From: Vibrio sp. SCSIO 43136
Lineage (GTDB): Bacteria > Pseudomonadota > Gammaproteobacteria > Enterobacterales > Vibrionaceae
Length of the DNA stretch: 64,000 nt
Direction: 5' to 3'
Assembly: GCF_023716565.1 (NCBI RefSeq)
Contig: NZ_CP071849.1
Span: forward strand, 1,116,001 to 1,180,000
Position 1 is the first letter of the stretch. Each line of letters begins with the position of its first letter. The notes under the pieces were generated by a model that had not been told where the DNA came from, did no database searches, and saw nothing but the letters and a program-made list of their open reading frames with translations. The position numbers and the translations under genes were made by a program. Below, in pieces: positions 46,433-56,548 of the stretch.

Positions 46433-46811
46433 CGAGCTTAGTGTTAATTTGCTCAGCCTTGTCGTCTAGCAAGGCTTTGTCTAGATTCTTGTTGCTTTTA
46501 ACAACAGACACCCATTGCAAACCCGTTTCGTCAACATGCTCAAACTCAACTTGTAACTCATACTTGCCAGCTGACAACACGGTATAAATTACGCCAACAA
46601 TAAAAGCAGCAGGTGCTGTGACAGTGGCAAAGCCTTCAGGGCAAATGATCCAAACGATGCTCGAAAATATTGCCCCCACAATAAGCGCTTTGGTGATATG
46701 GTCGGATAAGTGATTGATTTTTACCCGAGCTCGTCTTAGGCGCTTAAGCGGATACTTATCCTTCTTAAATCTAAGCTCTACCCCATCAATTTCAAAATCA
46801 CCGTTTTTCAT
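46416..46811 (-). CDS. Unknown small membrane protein (131 aa)
   Basis: A 131-residue protein. A basic cytoplasmic N-terminal strand pair (VELRFKKDKYPLKRLRRARV) precedes two adjacent hydrophobic segments (about residues 42-60 and 64-82), then a polar C-terminal domain (about 85-131). GGAG nine bases before the ATG at 46811 sets the start, not the earlier frame opening at 46835. Convergent with, and overlapping, the DUF6279 gene. No family that I can name with confidence. Confidence 0.7.
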   Translation of the reverse strand: MKNGDFEIDGVELRFKKDKYPLKRLRRARVKINHLSDHITKALIVGAIFSSIVWIICPEGFATVTAPAAFIVGVIYTVLSAGKYELQVEFEHVDETGLQWVSVVKSNKNLDKALLDDKAEQINTKLATADL

Positions 46812-47079
46812 GATAAACCACTCCATTAATATCAATCGCTTACATAACTACCACAAATAAATCGCTATGAGAAATATCAATGGGTAGTTTGGAGGGCTAT
46901 CACCGATACAGCCTATTAACTACATGGACAATCAACCAACTCATCACCATCCGAAGAAAGTAAAGCTTCTATACTTGGCTTGCTACTCGAGTTAAAAAGC
47001 TTCAGAATAGCCCACTTTTCTCGCAAGCTTCCCTCTCTGGGACCTTAAGAGCCACATCATTTATTGAGAATCAAATATT

Positions 47080-48570
47080 ATGGGTTTTAACTCACTCGGC
47101 TTATCTGCCCCTATCCTGAAAGCGATTGAAGAGCAAGGATATGAGACACCTTCTCCTATTCAAGCGCAGGCTATTCCTGCGGTATTGAAAGGTCAAGACG
47201 TCATGGCGGCTGCCCAAACAGGTACTGGTAAGACCGCAGGCTTTACCCTGCCAATTCTTGAGCACCTAAGCCGTGGCGGTCGAGTGAAAGGTAACCACGT
47301 TAAAGCGCTTATCCTGACACCTACTCGCGAGTTGGCTGCACAGATCCAAGACAACATCGAGAACTACAGCCGTCATCTAAAAGTTTCATCAACCGTGGTA
47401 TTTGGTGGCGTTAAGATTAATCCTCAAATGCTAAAGCTACGCAAAGGTAGCGATATTTTGGTTGCCACACCGGGTCGTTTATTGGACTTATATTGCCAAA
47501 ATGCGGTGAAGTTTTCAGACCTTGAAGTATTAGTGCTCGACGAAGCAGACCGTATGCTCGACATGGGCTTTATCCGTGACATCCGAAAGATTTTGGATCT
47601 GCTACCAAAGCGCCGTCAAAACCTGCTGTTTTCCGCCACTTTCTCTGACGAAATTCGCGAGCTAGCAAAAGGGCTAGTGAACGACCCAATCGAGATTTCG
47701 GTTAACCCAGCCAACTCTACCGCTCGTACCGTTGAACAGTGCATATACCCAGCGGACAAAAAGAAAAAAGCACCCATGCTGGTCAAATTGATCAAGGAAG
47801 GTGACTGGCGACAAGTATTGGTATTTAGCCGCACTAAACACGGAGCAAACCGTCTTGCCCACTTTCTAAATAAAGAAGGGATCACCGCTGCTCCAATTCA
47901 CGGCAACAAAAGCCAAGGTGCTAGAACTCGTGCGTTAGCAGACTTCAAATCAGGTGAGGTAAGAGTGCTTGTTGCCACTGATATCGCCGCTCGTGGTATC
48001 GATATTCCTCAGTTACCTCAGGTTGTTAACTTCGATCTGCCAAACGTTTCTGAAGATTATGTACACCGAATTGGCCGCACGGGTCGTGCAGGTGAAGTAG
48101 GTAAGGCAATTTCACTAGTATGTGCGGATGAAGCAAGTGATCTATTTGGTATTGAGCGATTGATTCAAGAACTGCTGCCTCGCATCGAGCTTGAAGGCTT
48201 TGAACCAACCAATAAACTCCCTGAATCGAAACTTGATACTCGACCAATCAAGCCTAAAAAACCTAAGAAGCCGAAAAAGCCCAAGCAACCTAAGAGTGAA
48301 CACGCCGATGGTCAGCGCTCAGGAGACAATTCACGTGGACATAAACCGGCAGGTAAGAATATGCGCCACGTTGGCAAAAACGCTAGCGAGGACAACAAGC
48401 GTAAACCTCGCCCGAACAAGCCTCGCAACAACTCTCAGGGTAAAGTGAATAACGAACAAGGCAAAACTGGGCAACAATCCAATAAATCTGGTCGTCCACA
48501 AAACGCAACCGGCAAGCCGAGCCGCCCACGTCGCCGCAAGCCTCAACCAGGTCAAGCAAAGCCGCAGTAA
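47080..48570 (+). CDS. rhlE: DEAD-box RNA helicase RhlE, copy 2
   Basis: A 496-residue helicase with all motifs: [70 protein letters not shown] and [10 protein letters not shown]. From about residue 385 a long, basic, low-complexity tail rich in Lys, Pro, Asn and Gln ([16 protein letters not shown]) extends the core, typical of RhlE. The tail anchors the enzyme on structured RNA. The gene has no close operon partner. A strong terminator follows. Confidence 0.95.
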   Translation: MGFNSLGLSAPILKAIEEQGYETPSPIQAQAIPAVLKGQDVMAAAQTGTGKTAGFTLPILEHLSRGGRVKGNHVKALILTPTRELAAQIQDNIENYSRHLKVSSTVVFGGVKINPQMLKLRKGSDILVATPGRLLDLYCQNAVKFSDLEVLVLDEADRMLDMGFIRDIRKILDLLPKRRQNLLFSATFSDEIRELAKGLVNDPIEISVNPANSTARTVEQCIYPADKKKKAPMLVKLIKEGDWRQVLVFSRTKHGANRLAHFLNKEGITAAPIHGNKSQGARTRALADFKSGEVRVLVATDIAARGIDIPQLPQVVNFDLPNVSEDYVHRIGRTGRAGEVGKAISLVCADEASDLFGIERLIQELLPRIELEGFEPTNKLPESKLDTRPIKPKKPKKPKKPKQPKSEHADGQRSGDNSRGHKPAGKNMRHVGKNASEDNKRKPRPNKPRNNSQGKVNNEQGKTGQQSNKSGRPQNATGKPSRPRRRKPQPGQAKPQ

Positions 48571-48576
48571 GTATTG

Positions 48577-48608
48577 AAAAAGTCCAACACCTAGGTGTTG
48601 GACTTTTT
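48577..48608. terminator. Bidirectional terminator after rhlE
   Basis: A 15-bp stem AAAAAGTCCAACACC / GGTGTTGGACTTTTT with a two-base TA centre. Confidence 0.9.
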
Positions 48609-49864
48609 TATCTAAATCGCCTTTCTATCTGCCCTGATTCGAGCAAATAGAGTCGCAATGAGTCGTAACCATGCCTCATTGCATACTTCATCGGAAAATA
48701 GCCTTCCGCTTCTAGCGACCCACCCGTTTGAGCAAGCATTTTGACTATTTGGGTAAACCCATATTGAGAGGCTTCAACCAAAGCGTTATCCAACGCCTGT
48801 TGGGTGTAGTCTTGGCGCTCAAGTAGCGATTGAACCAATAAAGACAATCCCAATCGAGACGCGTCTAAAAGATTATCGGCTTGCTTCTCTTGCCAGCTAA
48901 GCAGTTCTTCATCTGTACAAAGCTGTGCTAGCGGATAACCATTACAATCTCCGAAGGCTGACAACTGAATGGTTTGGACCCACCGCTGCGCATTGGCAGA
49001 AGTATTGTGCAGCATTAGCCAGTCTAAGAGCGACCATTGCTGGTACAAAGTTGCGAGGTTAACCACTGATTGTGTGCAAGACAATTTCAAGTTTGAGTGT
49101 TCGTCCAGCAACTCTACCAGTCTTTGCGTCTTCTTCTCTCGCACCAAAGTTTCTGCCCACTGAGAAGACAACTCGATGGGTTGACTCCCCAAAGCGATCT
49201 CATCTAGCTGCCCTTCAACAATGACTTCACTCAGTGATTGTCTTAGTTTTGGCGTTTGAATCTCATCGAGCGAGCGAATATGTCGTTCGATACACGTTCG
49301 CGAACTTTGATCCAAAATGACTCGGTTTGAAAACAGTGATAAATCAATGAGCGCTTCCAAATGTGTTTCGTTAAGTTTGATAGCATCGAGAAGCTTAGAA
49401 AAAGCTTTCTTGTTATGGAACCTTAGCGAACGTAACTTTTCTGCATCGACCAAATTAAACATAGATACCAGTTGAGGAATAACTTCAGGAGTTGCTAGCT
49501 CTATGATGGCACCGTAAAACTTGATCGAGCGTGTAAACAAGCCCGCTTCCATCTGCTCAACAACCCCTGATTCAACAAGACGAGTTAAACCTGCGATATC
49601 ATCCAGTGCCCAGCTATTTACCACTTTAATCGATGTACAAAACCATGCTTCATCAGTGGTGAAGTTGGACACCATATCGTGATGACCTTGCTCTTGATAA
49701 TCAACGACTCTCCCATCGATCTCAACTTCATGCAGATATTTAAGCCCTGATTTCCAGTGATTAAAGATATACCCCACCAGCGTGACTAGCAGTGTTTCAC
49801 CCGAGTCTGCTGTGGGTGTTGGGGAATTTGATAGGTGATAGAACTTTCGACGATTTTCGGACAT
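48608..49864 (-). CDS. Unknown protein with ankyrin-like C-terminal repeats (418 aa)
   Basis: A 418-residue soluble protein, no signal peptide. The last about 90 residues have helix-turn-helix units reminiscent of ankyrin repeats (ASQYGFTQIVKMLAQTGGSL; MRHGYDSLRLYLLESG). The rest is helical and Leu-rich, with no catalytic motif. The N-terminal section has a mixed strand segment ending DLSLF. I do not recognise the family. It is convergent with rhlE and divergent from an MCP; no operon partner. A protein-interaction role is likely but unproven. Confidence 0.75.
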   Translation of the reverse strand: MSENRRKFYHLSNSPTPTADSGETLLVTLVGYIFNHWKSGLKYLHEVEIDGRVVDYQEQGHHDMVSNFTTDEAWFCTSIKVVNSWALDDIAGLTRLVESGVVEQMEAGLFTRSIKFYGAIIELATPEVIPQLVSMFNLVDAEKLRSLRFHNKKAFSKLLDAIKLNETHLEALIDLSLFSNRVILDQSSRTCIERHIRSLDEIQTPKLRQSLSEVIVEGQLDEIALGSQPIELSSQWAETLVREKKTQRLVELLDEHSNLKLSCTQSVVNLATLYQQWSLLDWLMLHNTSANAQRWVQTIQLSAFGDCNGYPLAQLCTDEELLSWQEKQADNLLDASRLGLSLLVQSLLERQDYTQQALDNALVEASQYGFTQIVKMLAQTGGSLEAEGYFPMKYAMRHGYDSLRLYLLESGQIERRFR

Positions 49865-50006
49865 CCTGTCTCCCTGCTTAACGAATTATCTAGTGTATTC
49901 AGGCTAATTGAACTTTCCTTTACTACAATACCAATAATAGTTATCACTTAGATCAACTTTGGGTTTTGTTTGTACTGGATGATCATACTCTACATTGGAC
50001 TTGGCC

Positions 50007-51560
50007 ATGAAAATAAAACACAAGCTTTATGGGCTGACAGCTCTATCTCTATTTGCCTTAATCTCGATTGTCCTAATCACTGAGATTGCTAACATAAAAC
50101 TACTCAAAGAAGAGAAAGTATTGGTTAATGTTAAAGCGCTGGAAGTCTCGTTACTTGATCTTAATCGCCTAGAGCTTGAGTTTCTCATTAGCCAAGACAG
50201 CAACAAACTGAACGAATTCAATGGAGAAGCGGCCAAATTTGAAGCCAACTTAGCAATACTCAAAACACAGCTGCTCGAATCTAAGCTAACCATTTCAAGC
50301 CTCTCTAAATTGCATCAAGAAATAAAGCTCTATGAAAAAGACTTTGCCGCCTTAGTCACTGGATATGGTAAGGATGCGAAGCAAGACCAATACCTCATCA
50401 AAGATATGAAGCTACTTTTTGACGACATAATGTCGATTTTCATTAATATTGAGCAGACCTTAGAACAAGATATCAACGCTAACCAACAGGCGATAGAACG
50501 GACAATTTTGACCTCTGTCACCTTAGTTACGATAGTGTTGGTTGCACTTTCTGTCTGGGTATCAAATGGTATATCAAGCCGTTTGCAAGCTCTTAGTGAC
50601 ACAATGCAAAACGTCAGTGACACACACGATTTATCACTCAAAACTGATGTGAGTGGCAGTGATGAGATCACTACTATGTCTGGCCAATTTAATACTTTGC
50701 TTGAAAGTATGCAGACACTTATTCATTCCGTTAAAACAACCATTAATGAGCTTTCTACGGCCTCTAGCTCTCTTCAACAAAGTAGCAGTAAGACATCTGA
50801 GGCGCAGTCTCAGCAGCAATTAGAAATTGACAGTGTCGCTACAGCAATGACAGAAATGGGCGAAACTATTCGCGAGGTCGCTTCAACCACTGACAGAGCT
50901 GCAAGCAATACCAAGAACAGCTTCGACAGCGCACAAAAAGGACTTTCTGAAATAGAAGCGACCAAAAACACCATAAGTACATTGGCACAAGAGCTCGATG
51001 ATGCCGGAAATGAAGTCAGCAACCTGTCGCAATTGTCGGCCAAGATAAGTTCGGTATTGGATGTCATTCGAGACATCGCTGAACAAACCAATTTGCTCGC
51101 ACTTAATGCGGCGATTGAAGCGGCACGAGCTGGAGAGCAAGGTCGTGGCTTTGCCGTGGTAGCAGATGAAGTAAGAACCTTAGCCAGCCGAACCCAAAGC
51201 TCCACCCAAGAAATCACTGAGATCATTCAGTCCGTCCATAACCAAACGGAGCGAGTCGTCAACAGCATGGGTGTATGCCATCAAGAAGGAAAAAACAGTA
51301 CTCACAGTTCAGACGCTGCATTTGACCAGGTGCAAACCATACTGACAGATATGCAGCAGATATTAGACAGCAGCACGCAAATTGCGTCGGCCGTTGAAGA
51401 GCAAAGTCTAGTCTCTGAGGAAGTGGCTCGCAATATCAATAATATCCGCGATATTGCATTGGAAAACACTAAAGCAATTCAGCTCAACACCGAGTCTTCT
51501 AAGCATGTTGAAGCTCAAGCTGTGAGCCTATCTGAGGTAATATCTCGATTTAAAGTGTGA
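50007..51560 (+). CDS. Methyl-accepting chemotaxis protein
   Basis: A 517-residue chemoreceptor: TM1 about residues 7-26, a helical periplasmic domain (about 30-160), TM2 about 165-187, a HAMP segment, and a C-terminal signalling domain. The tip motif [20 protein letters not shown] is near residues 360-380. The helical ligand domain looks like a 4-helix or HBM-type bundle; the ligand is unknown. The frame opens at a TTG at 49995, but the ATG at 50007 is chosen because MKIKHKLYG gives the normal signal anchor. Followed by a hairpin. Confidence 0.93.
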   Translation: MKIKHKLYGLTALSLFALISIVLITEIANIKLLKEEKVLVNVKALEVSLLDLNRLELEFLISQDSNKLNEFNGEAAKFEANLAILKTQLLESKLTISSLSKLHQEIKLYEKDFAALVTGYGKDAKQDQYLIKDMKLLFDDIMSIFINIEQTLEQDINANQQAIERTILTSVTLVTIVLVALSVWVSNGISSRLQALSDTMQNVSDTHDLSLKTDVSGSDEITTMSGQFNTLLESMQTLIHSVKTTINELSTASSSLQQSSSKTSEAQSQQQLEIDSVATAMTEMGETIREVASTTDRAASNTKNSFDSAQKGLSEIEATKNTISTLAQELDDAGNEVSNLSQLSAKISSVLDVIRDIAEQTNLLALNAAIEAARAGEQGRGFAVVADEVRTLASRTQSSTQEITEIIQSVHNQTERVVNSMGVCHQEGKNSTHSSDAAFDQVQTILTDMQQILDSSTQIASAVEEQSLVSEEVARNINNIRDIALENTKAIQLNTESSKHVEAQAVSLSEVISRFKV

Positions 51561-51658
51561 TTAAGAAATGCAATTACTGACGATTGTGCGCTTTAATTTA
51601 AAGGGTTCGAGATTGGATTGTAGATGGGTAAACAATGTCTGAAGGGAGCGTTTCAATA

Positions 51659-51679
51659 AAGCCCGCACACTGCGGGCTT
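51659..51679. terminator. Hairpin between MCP and DUF6176-like genes
   Basis: A 9-bp perfect stem AAGCCCGCA / TGCGGGCTT with loop CAC. The T-tracts are short on both strands, so it may be a weak bidirectional terminator. Confidence 0.65.
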
Positions 51680-51697
51680 CTTGCAACAAATTGGCAA

Positions 51698-52045
51698 TTA
51701 TTCACAATCGGCTGGAACTACCGTTGATAAATCTAGCAGTGGCTCTGCGTCATAATGACCATTGTTTTCTGTCACTCTTGCGAGGAACTCGTAGTGAACT
51801 TTATCTATAGCGTTTTCTGAGTTTTGGAACACTTCATTCGCCTTTTGCATGCACTCAGCGCGCATGTACCAAAGCAGGAACTCTGCTCCATCAATATTCA
51901 CTCGAAACCAAGACTCAAACTCTACACCTTCTTCTACAAGAGAAGCGCGCACTTCCTCTAGTCGTGAGGCCATTGTCAATTGCCAATCAGTGACGTTTTG
52001 CTCTACACCATCACGCAGTTTGATTAAACCTGAAGCCATTTCCAT
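51698..52045 (-). CDS. DUF6176-like protein (115 aa)
   Basis: A 115-residue soluble protein. The pattern GLIKLRDGVEQNVTDWQLTM, EEGVEFESWFRVNIDG and FLLWYMRAECMQKANEVFQNS resembles DUF6176, a small alpha/beta family of unknown function. AAGGA lies ahead of the ATG with longer than usual spacing. It stands alone, convergent with the MCP. Confidence 0.78.
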   Translation of the reverse strand: MEMASGLIKLRDGVEQNVTDWQLTMASRLEEVRASLVEEGVEFESWFRVNIDGAEFLLWYMRAECMQKANEVFQNSENAIDKVHYEFLARVTENNGHYDAEPLLDLSTVVPADCE

Positions 52046-52331
52046 ATCAATAATCCTTACCTTAAAATTTGCTCAGTTGTAGGCGGTCCAGCCCTTAGTA
52101 ATGAAGTGGACTCACTCTCGACAACATGAATTCATCGTAACTATTTTTGATGTTAAATAATTTACTTATTCATGGATAATTTGGTCTAGTTCACAAAACA
52201 ATTTATTCGAGAGCGGGCGTGTACAATACACCAGCGATGATCTTACAAATATTATGAAATTTACATGGGTTGATGTTGGTATTTAGCCAACATAAAGGGT
52301 ATTTTATCGCTTCGATTTATTTGAGGTTTTT

Positions 52332-53249
52332 ATGTTGTACCAAGCTGCACAAAAGTGGTTACCTAAAGCGTTGTGTCAATCCATCTCAGCGATGCCTAAT
52401 ACCGCCAAAGGTGTGTGGTTGGCATTGATATCAACGGCACTGTTTACGCTTGTGGGAGTTTTGGTCCGCTGGCTAAGCGAAAGCCTCGATGTATTCCAGA
52501 TATTACTATTTCGCCAAATGGTGTTTATGGTGGTATTACTGCCAGCTATGCTCAAAGCAGGTAGAGCCCTTTTCCAACCTAAGTTTGTCGCCTTGCACTG
52601 CTATCGTGTTGTGGGCGCTTTCATCGCTCTCTACGGTGGATTTGTCACCGTGGCGCACATCCCACTTGCAGATGCGACTGCACTAAGTTTTACCCAGGTG
52701 CTATTTGTCGCCGTAATTTCGAGCTATTTTTTGGGTGAGCAAGTCAACCTAAGACGACTTGTGACCATAGGTGTCGGATTTATTGGCGTGATGTTAGTGG
52801 TTCAGCCCCAATTCTCTGATGAGGATTTTTATTTCATATTACTCGGCCTGATTGCAGCGATAGGTGCTGCAGCAGCAGTGATTAGCGTACGAAAGATGGC
52901 GCAGACTGAGAGTCGTTTGATTCTGTTAGTTTACCAAGCCGTATTCGTCGGTGCTGTTGCTCTCTTCCCTGCAATATTGAACTGGCAAACGCCGAATGCT
53001 GAACAGTGGGCATTACTTCTCCTAGTTGGGATCATTTCATCATGCGCTCAATGGATTGGCATCACTGCGTACAAATGGGGAGAAGCTAACGTAGTTTCCA
53101 ACGTTGAGTACGCCAAAATGGTTTACTCCATGGCGTTAGGTTATTGGCTGTTTGACGAACTCCCCAACACACTGGCATTTTTCGGCGCAGGACTCATCAT
53201 CGCTAGTGCCATCGTGCCACTGTTACTAACAAAAAAGTCAAAGCGCTAG
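52332..53249 (+). CDS. DMT/EamA family transporter
   Basis: A 305-residue membrane protein with about ten hydrophobic segments in two EamA repeats: the first begins VWLALISTALFTLVGVLVRW (about residues 28-47), the second near LGLIAAIGAAAAVISVRKMA (about 175-194). Substrate unknown. GAGGTTTTT precedes the ATG. It is followed 57 bases later by the GAF-GGDEF gene in the same direction. No terminator is visible between, so the two could share a transcript. Confidence 0.85.
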   Translation: MLYQAAQKWLPKALCQSISAMPNTAKGVWLALISTALFTLVGVLVRWLSESLDVFQILLFRQMVFMVVLLPAMLKAGRALFQPKFVALHCYRVVGAFIALYGGFVTVAHIPLADATALSFTQVLFVAVISSYFLGEQVNLRRLVTIGVGFIGVMLVVQPQFSDEDFYFILLGLIAAIGAAAAVISVRKMAQTESRLILLVYQAVFVGAVALFPAILNWQTPNAEQWALLLLVGIISSCAQWIGITAYKWGEANVVSNVEYAKMVYSMALGYWLFDELPNTLAFFGAGLIIASAIVPLLLTKKSKR

Positions 53250-53306
53250 ATAGCAATCCGCTTCCCATTAACTAAGCTTAATTCATAAAGCGTTTCTGGA
53301 AAGCTC

Positions 53307-54992
53307 ATGTTTAGCAACTCAATCAGCCGCATTCAGTACTTCCCTATCTTAACCCTAGCAATTTCTTTGCTTATTGGGGGGTATTTCTACAACAAAACAT
53401 TAGATGAGTGGCTCACTGATATAGTCAGCGGGTATATGTTTAGCATTGTCGATGATGTAGCACACCAAATCCAAACGGATAAAGTACACGTATACGACTT
53501 ATCGCCAGCTCAAATTGCTGTATTTTTAGACAACTTATCTCAATCTTCTACGACACAGCGCATCACGATTATTCATGAAGATGGTTCTGTTCTCGCTGAC
53601 ACACAACTCAGCACTACTGAGGTCAAGAGACTGGACAACCATGCTAACAGGCCTGAAATCGTTGAGGCGCTTAGTCGTGGCAAAGGAATGAGCAAACGAT
53701 TCAGTTCAACCTTAGATCAAAATCTGTTCTACGTTGCCAAGCGATTTGAAATCATCGACGATGAACATCACCACTCCCATACGCACCACAGCTCGATCTA
53801 TATCGTTCGGATGGCAACACCTACGATACAGCTTGCCAATATGGCACAAGATCTTAGGTTCATAATATATATCCTGATGGCTTTCTCGATGTTGGTTCTA
53901 ATCGCATCTACGGTCTTTAGTCAGAAAAAAATCAAACAGGTGATCGATGAAGAAAGATCGCTTCAGCAATCGAGAATTGATAAAAGCACCCATGAAATTG
54001 AACTGTTGCGACAGCTAGCCACTACCTTGGCCGCCTGCACCAACATCAATGAAGCACAATCCGTTGTAGAAGACCTGATGCCTCGACTGTTAGGTAAAAC
54101 AAACGGTTGTGTCTCTTTGATGAGAGACTCAGGAAATTTGCTCGAAGTTAATCTCGACTGGGGGGGAGATTGGATTGGAGAGCATTTATACGCCCCTCAT
54201 GACTGCTGGGCGATGAGAAAGGGGCGATACCATTTGTCTCACGAAGCAAATCAACACCTCGTATGTAAGCATATGCACGGCTTAGATGAGCGTACCAAGA
54301 CACTGTGCGTTCCTCTAACAGCCCACGGTAATTCCGTGGGTATATTGCATCTCTACTATTGTGACCCTGACGTTGTAGTCGATGACGAAGCCAAGCAACT
54401 TGCATTTGCGATTGCAGAGCATTTAGGGTTGGCACTAGCAAACCTCCGTCTTCAAGAAGAACTACGCTCGCAAGCGATGAGAGACCCCTTAACAGGCCTG
54501 TTTAATCGCAGATACTTTGAAGAAAAATTTGAAAGCGAGTGGTCCATCTCGGCACATAGCCATACTCCGATATCACTCTTGATGTTTGACCTCGACCACT
54601 TCAAACACTTCAACGATGACTTTGGACACGACGCTGGCGACCATGTGCTCAAAGAGATAAGTAATCTACTTCTACATGCCGCCAATGAAAACAGCCATGT
54701 ATGTCGCCTTGGCGGCGAAGAATTTGCCATCATATGCCCCAACATGGCGGTACTGGAATCAATAGCACTTGCCGAAATTGTTGTAGAACAGGTAAGCCAA
54801 TTGCACTTAGAGCATCGAGGACAGTCACTTGGTAAACTTGGTATATCAGCAGGTATCGCCACCTACCCAGATATTCAGGTTGACGAGCAAGAGTTTATCA
54901 AAATAGCAGACATGGCACTCTACCAAGCCAAAGATCAAGGCCGCTCCAGAGCCATACACGCCAACCAACTAGAACCCAAAGGCGAAAAGTAA
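53307..54992 (+). CDS. Diguanylate cyclase with GAF domain
   Basis: A 561-residue membrane protein: TM1 about residues 11-28, a periplasmic PAS-like region with a His-rich patch (DDEHHHSHTHHSS, about residue 155), TM2 about 183-203, a GAF-like domain (about 230-385), then GGDEF. Active site GGEEF in CRLGGEEFAIICP; LMFDLDHFKHFNDDFGHDAGD is intact. No RxxD inhibitory site (NENS there). The His cluster could bind metal or sense pH, which is speculation. Confidence 0.92.
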   Translation: MFSNSISRIQYFPILTLAISLLIGGYFYNKTLDEWLTDIVSGYMFSIVDDVAHQIQTDKVHVYDLSPAQIAVFLDNLSQSSTTQRITIIHEDGSVLADTQLSTTEVKRLDNHANRPEIVEALSRGKGMSKRFSSTLDQNLFYVAKRFEIIDDEHHHSHTHHSSIYIVRMATPTIQLANMAQDLRFIIYILMAFSMLVLIASTVFSQKKIKQVIDEERSLQQSRIDKSTHEIELLRQLATTLAACTNINEAQSVVEDLMPRLLGKTNGCVSLMRDSGNLLEVNLDWGGDWIGEHLYAPHDCWAMRKGRYHLSHEANQHLVCKHMHGLDERTKTLCVPLTAHGNSVGILHLYYCDPDVVVDDEAKQLAFAIAEHLGLALANLRLQEELRSQAMRDPLTGLFNRRYFEEKFESEWSISAHSHTPISLLMFDLDHFKHFNDDFGHDAGDHVLKEISNLLLHAANENSHVCRLGGEEFAIICPNMAVLESIALAEIVVEQVSQLHLEHRGQSLGKLGISAGIATYPDIQVDEQEFIKIADMALYQAKDQGRSRAIHANQLEPKGEK

Positions 54993-55002
54993 ATTTACTT
55001 AA

Positions 55003-56420
55003 GGACACACACCAAATTCTTTCCAACCTCCTCTATTTGGGACACACACCAAAAGTATGATTCTAGACTGATTTTTTGACTAAGCCGCCTAAGCTCTCAT
55101 TTTGTCCCTAGCCCGACTGCTAAGTTAGCTAAAAACCACCGTTACTAACGATTATGACCACTGCTAGGAAAAACCTCATCTCTGTAGATGCTACACCTTA
55201 TTATCACTGCGTTTCTCGCTGTGTGCGGCGTAGCTATTTGTGTGGTATCGACAAGCTCACGAATATTAGTTACGAGCATAGAAGGGCTTGGATAGAAGAC
55301 AAAATTCTATCTCTGACAAGCGCATACTGTATTGATGTTTGCGCTTACGCTGTGATGAGCAACCATTTCCACGTAGTGCTTCACATCAATCGTGACAAGG
55401 CTTCTGCGCTGACTCTTGAGGAGGTCGTTGAACGATGGGGACTTCTTCATAAACTTCCTGAATTGATTAAACGGTGGCAACAGAAACAGCTTTCGAGTAA
55501 GGCTGAAGAGCTAAAGTGTTCCGAAATTATAGAAAACTGGCGAAAGCGATTGTGGTCACTAAGTTGGTTTATGAAAGAGCTCAATTATGACATTGCGTGC
55601 AAAGCCAACCAGGAAGACAACTGCTCAGGGCATTTCTGGGAGAGTCGATTTAAAAGCCAAGCGCTATTGGATGAAAAAGCACTTGCAGCTGCTATGGCTT
55701 ATGTAGACCTCAACCCAGTTCGCGCTGGCGTTGCCAAAGATCCAGAAAGCTCTGAGTTCACGTCAATTAACTTACGAATCAAAGCACTAAGGCAAAAATC
55801 TAAGGCTGCCCAGTGTCTCTACCCGTTCGTTGGTACTGCAAAAAAGGAACTTAACGGCCTGCCTTTTAAGCTGATTGATTATATCGAATTGGTTGATTGG
55901 AGTGCTAAGCAATTGAGGGATGGAAAGTACTCGATACCAAGCTCATCTCCTCCAATATTGGTTCGGCTCAACATCAATCACGAATGCTGGTTCAAAGCTT
56001 GTACACAGTTAGAGAAAAGGAACACTACCGCTATAGGCGGTATTTCGCTTGTGGAACATGCAAAATGTGCGTTGAGTAAGTCTAAAATCCACTTGTATCC
56101 TCTCGAATAAAGTTCTTTTCATCTGTGTCACAATGATGCCAGCTCAAGCTGGTCATTCGTGCTGAGCCGATGGCGAAGCCTATCAAAGTTAAATGTCAAA
56201 TTAAGAAAACAGCCCAGCTAAATTATTAACTGGTACGATACTTTCTGTGATTAAAGCAATTTGGCACAAAGAAAGTGGCAGGTATGAAAGATATAACCCC
56301 CAAACTTTAGCGTTTCCTAGCCCGACTGTCCTGAATCGAACTACTAGTTGAAATCCAACTTTTGAGGTGTGTGTCCCCAATAAAGAAAAGAAGAAAGCTA
56401 GAGGTGCCTGTCCTGAATTG
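55003..56420 (+). mobile_element. RAYT / IS200-like element with flanking repeats
   Basis: A single-gene element around a Y1-type transposase. Upstream are two direct copies of GGACACACACCAAA (55003-55016; 55037-55054 with TTGG before it). Downstream an inverted copy, GGTGTGTGTCCCCAA (56367-56381), gives end-like inverted repeats. CCTAGCCCGACTG also occurs on both sides (55107-55119 and 56316-56328), and CTGTCCTGAAT(C/T)G occurs twice downstream (56326-56338, 56408-56420). The exact ends are uncertain. It lies between a GGDEF gene and a tRNA pair. Confidence 0.65.
55154..56110 (+). CDS. Transposase, Y1/IS200-like (RAYT type)
   Basis: A 318-residue transposase. The N-terminal half has the Y1 HUH motif (HFHVVLHI, about residues 71-78) and the segment DATPYYHCVSRCVRRSYLCG typical of REP-associated tyrosine transposases. 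The catalytic tyrosine is expected near AAAMAYVDLNPVRAG (about residues 175-189). Such proteins act on short palindromic repeats, often as domesticated single copies. Flanking repeats are described under the mobile element. Intact frame. Confidence 0.9.
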   Translation: MTTARKNLISVDATPYYHCVSRCVRRSYLCGIDKLTNISYEHRRAWIEDKILSLTSAYCIDVCAYAVMSNHFHVVLHINRDKASALTLEEVVERWGLLHKLPELIKRWQQKQLSSKAEELKCSEIIENWRKRLWSLSWFMKELNYDIACKANQEDNCSGHFWESRFKSQALLDEKALAAAMAYVDLNPVRAGVAKDPESSEFTSINLRIKALRQKSKAAQCLYPFVGTAKKELNGLPFKLIDYIELVDWSAKQLRDGKYSIPSSSPPILVRLNINHECWFKACTQLEKRNTTAIGGISLVEHAKCALSKSKIHLYPLE

Positions 56421-56469
56421 GAGAAGAGAATGCAAAAAGCCCGACTCAAAGAGTCGGGCTTTTCTAATT
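56111..56469. other. Intergenic region between transposase and tRNA-Gly
   Basis: About 360 bases holding a REP-like imperfect palindrome (AATGA..CCAGCT-CA-AGCTGGTCATT, 56132-56157), the downstream direct and inverted repeats of the RAYT element, and the tRNA terminator. No gene was recognised. Confidence 0.5.
56435..56463 (-). terminator. Terminator of the tRNA operon
   Basis: A 13-bp stem AAAAGCCCGACTC / GAGTCGGGCTTTT with loop AAA, directly downstream of the tRNA-Gly gene on the minus strand. Confidence 0.9.
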
Positions 56470-56545
56470 TGGAGCGACACACGAGGTTCGAACTCGTGAC
56501 CTCAACCTTGGCAAGGTTGCGCTCTACCAGCTGAGCTAGTGTCGC
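56470..56545 (-). tRNA. tRNA-Gly (GCC)
   Basis: A 76-base cloverleaf: acceptor GCGACAC / GTGTCGC, D-stem GCTC/GAGC, anticodon stem CAACC/GGTTG with TTGCCAA loop (anticodon GCC), T-stem ACGAG/CTCGT with TTCGAAC, discriminator U and encoded CCA. Glycine identity (G1-C72, C2-G71, G3-C70, U73) is kept although the lower acceptor bases differ from the usual GCGGGAA. Confidence 0.95.
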
Positions 56546-56548
56546 AAA

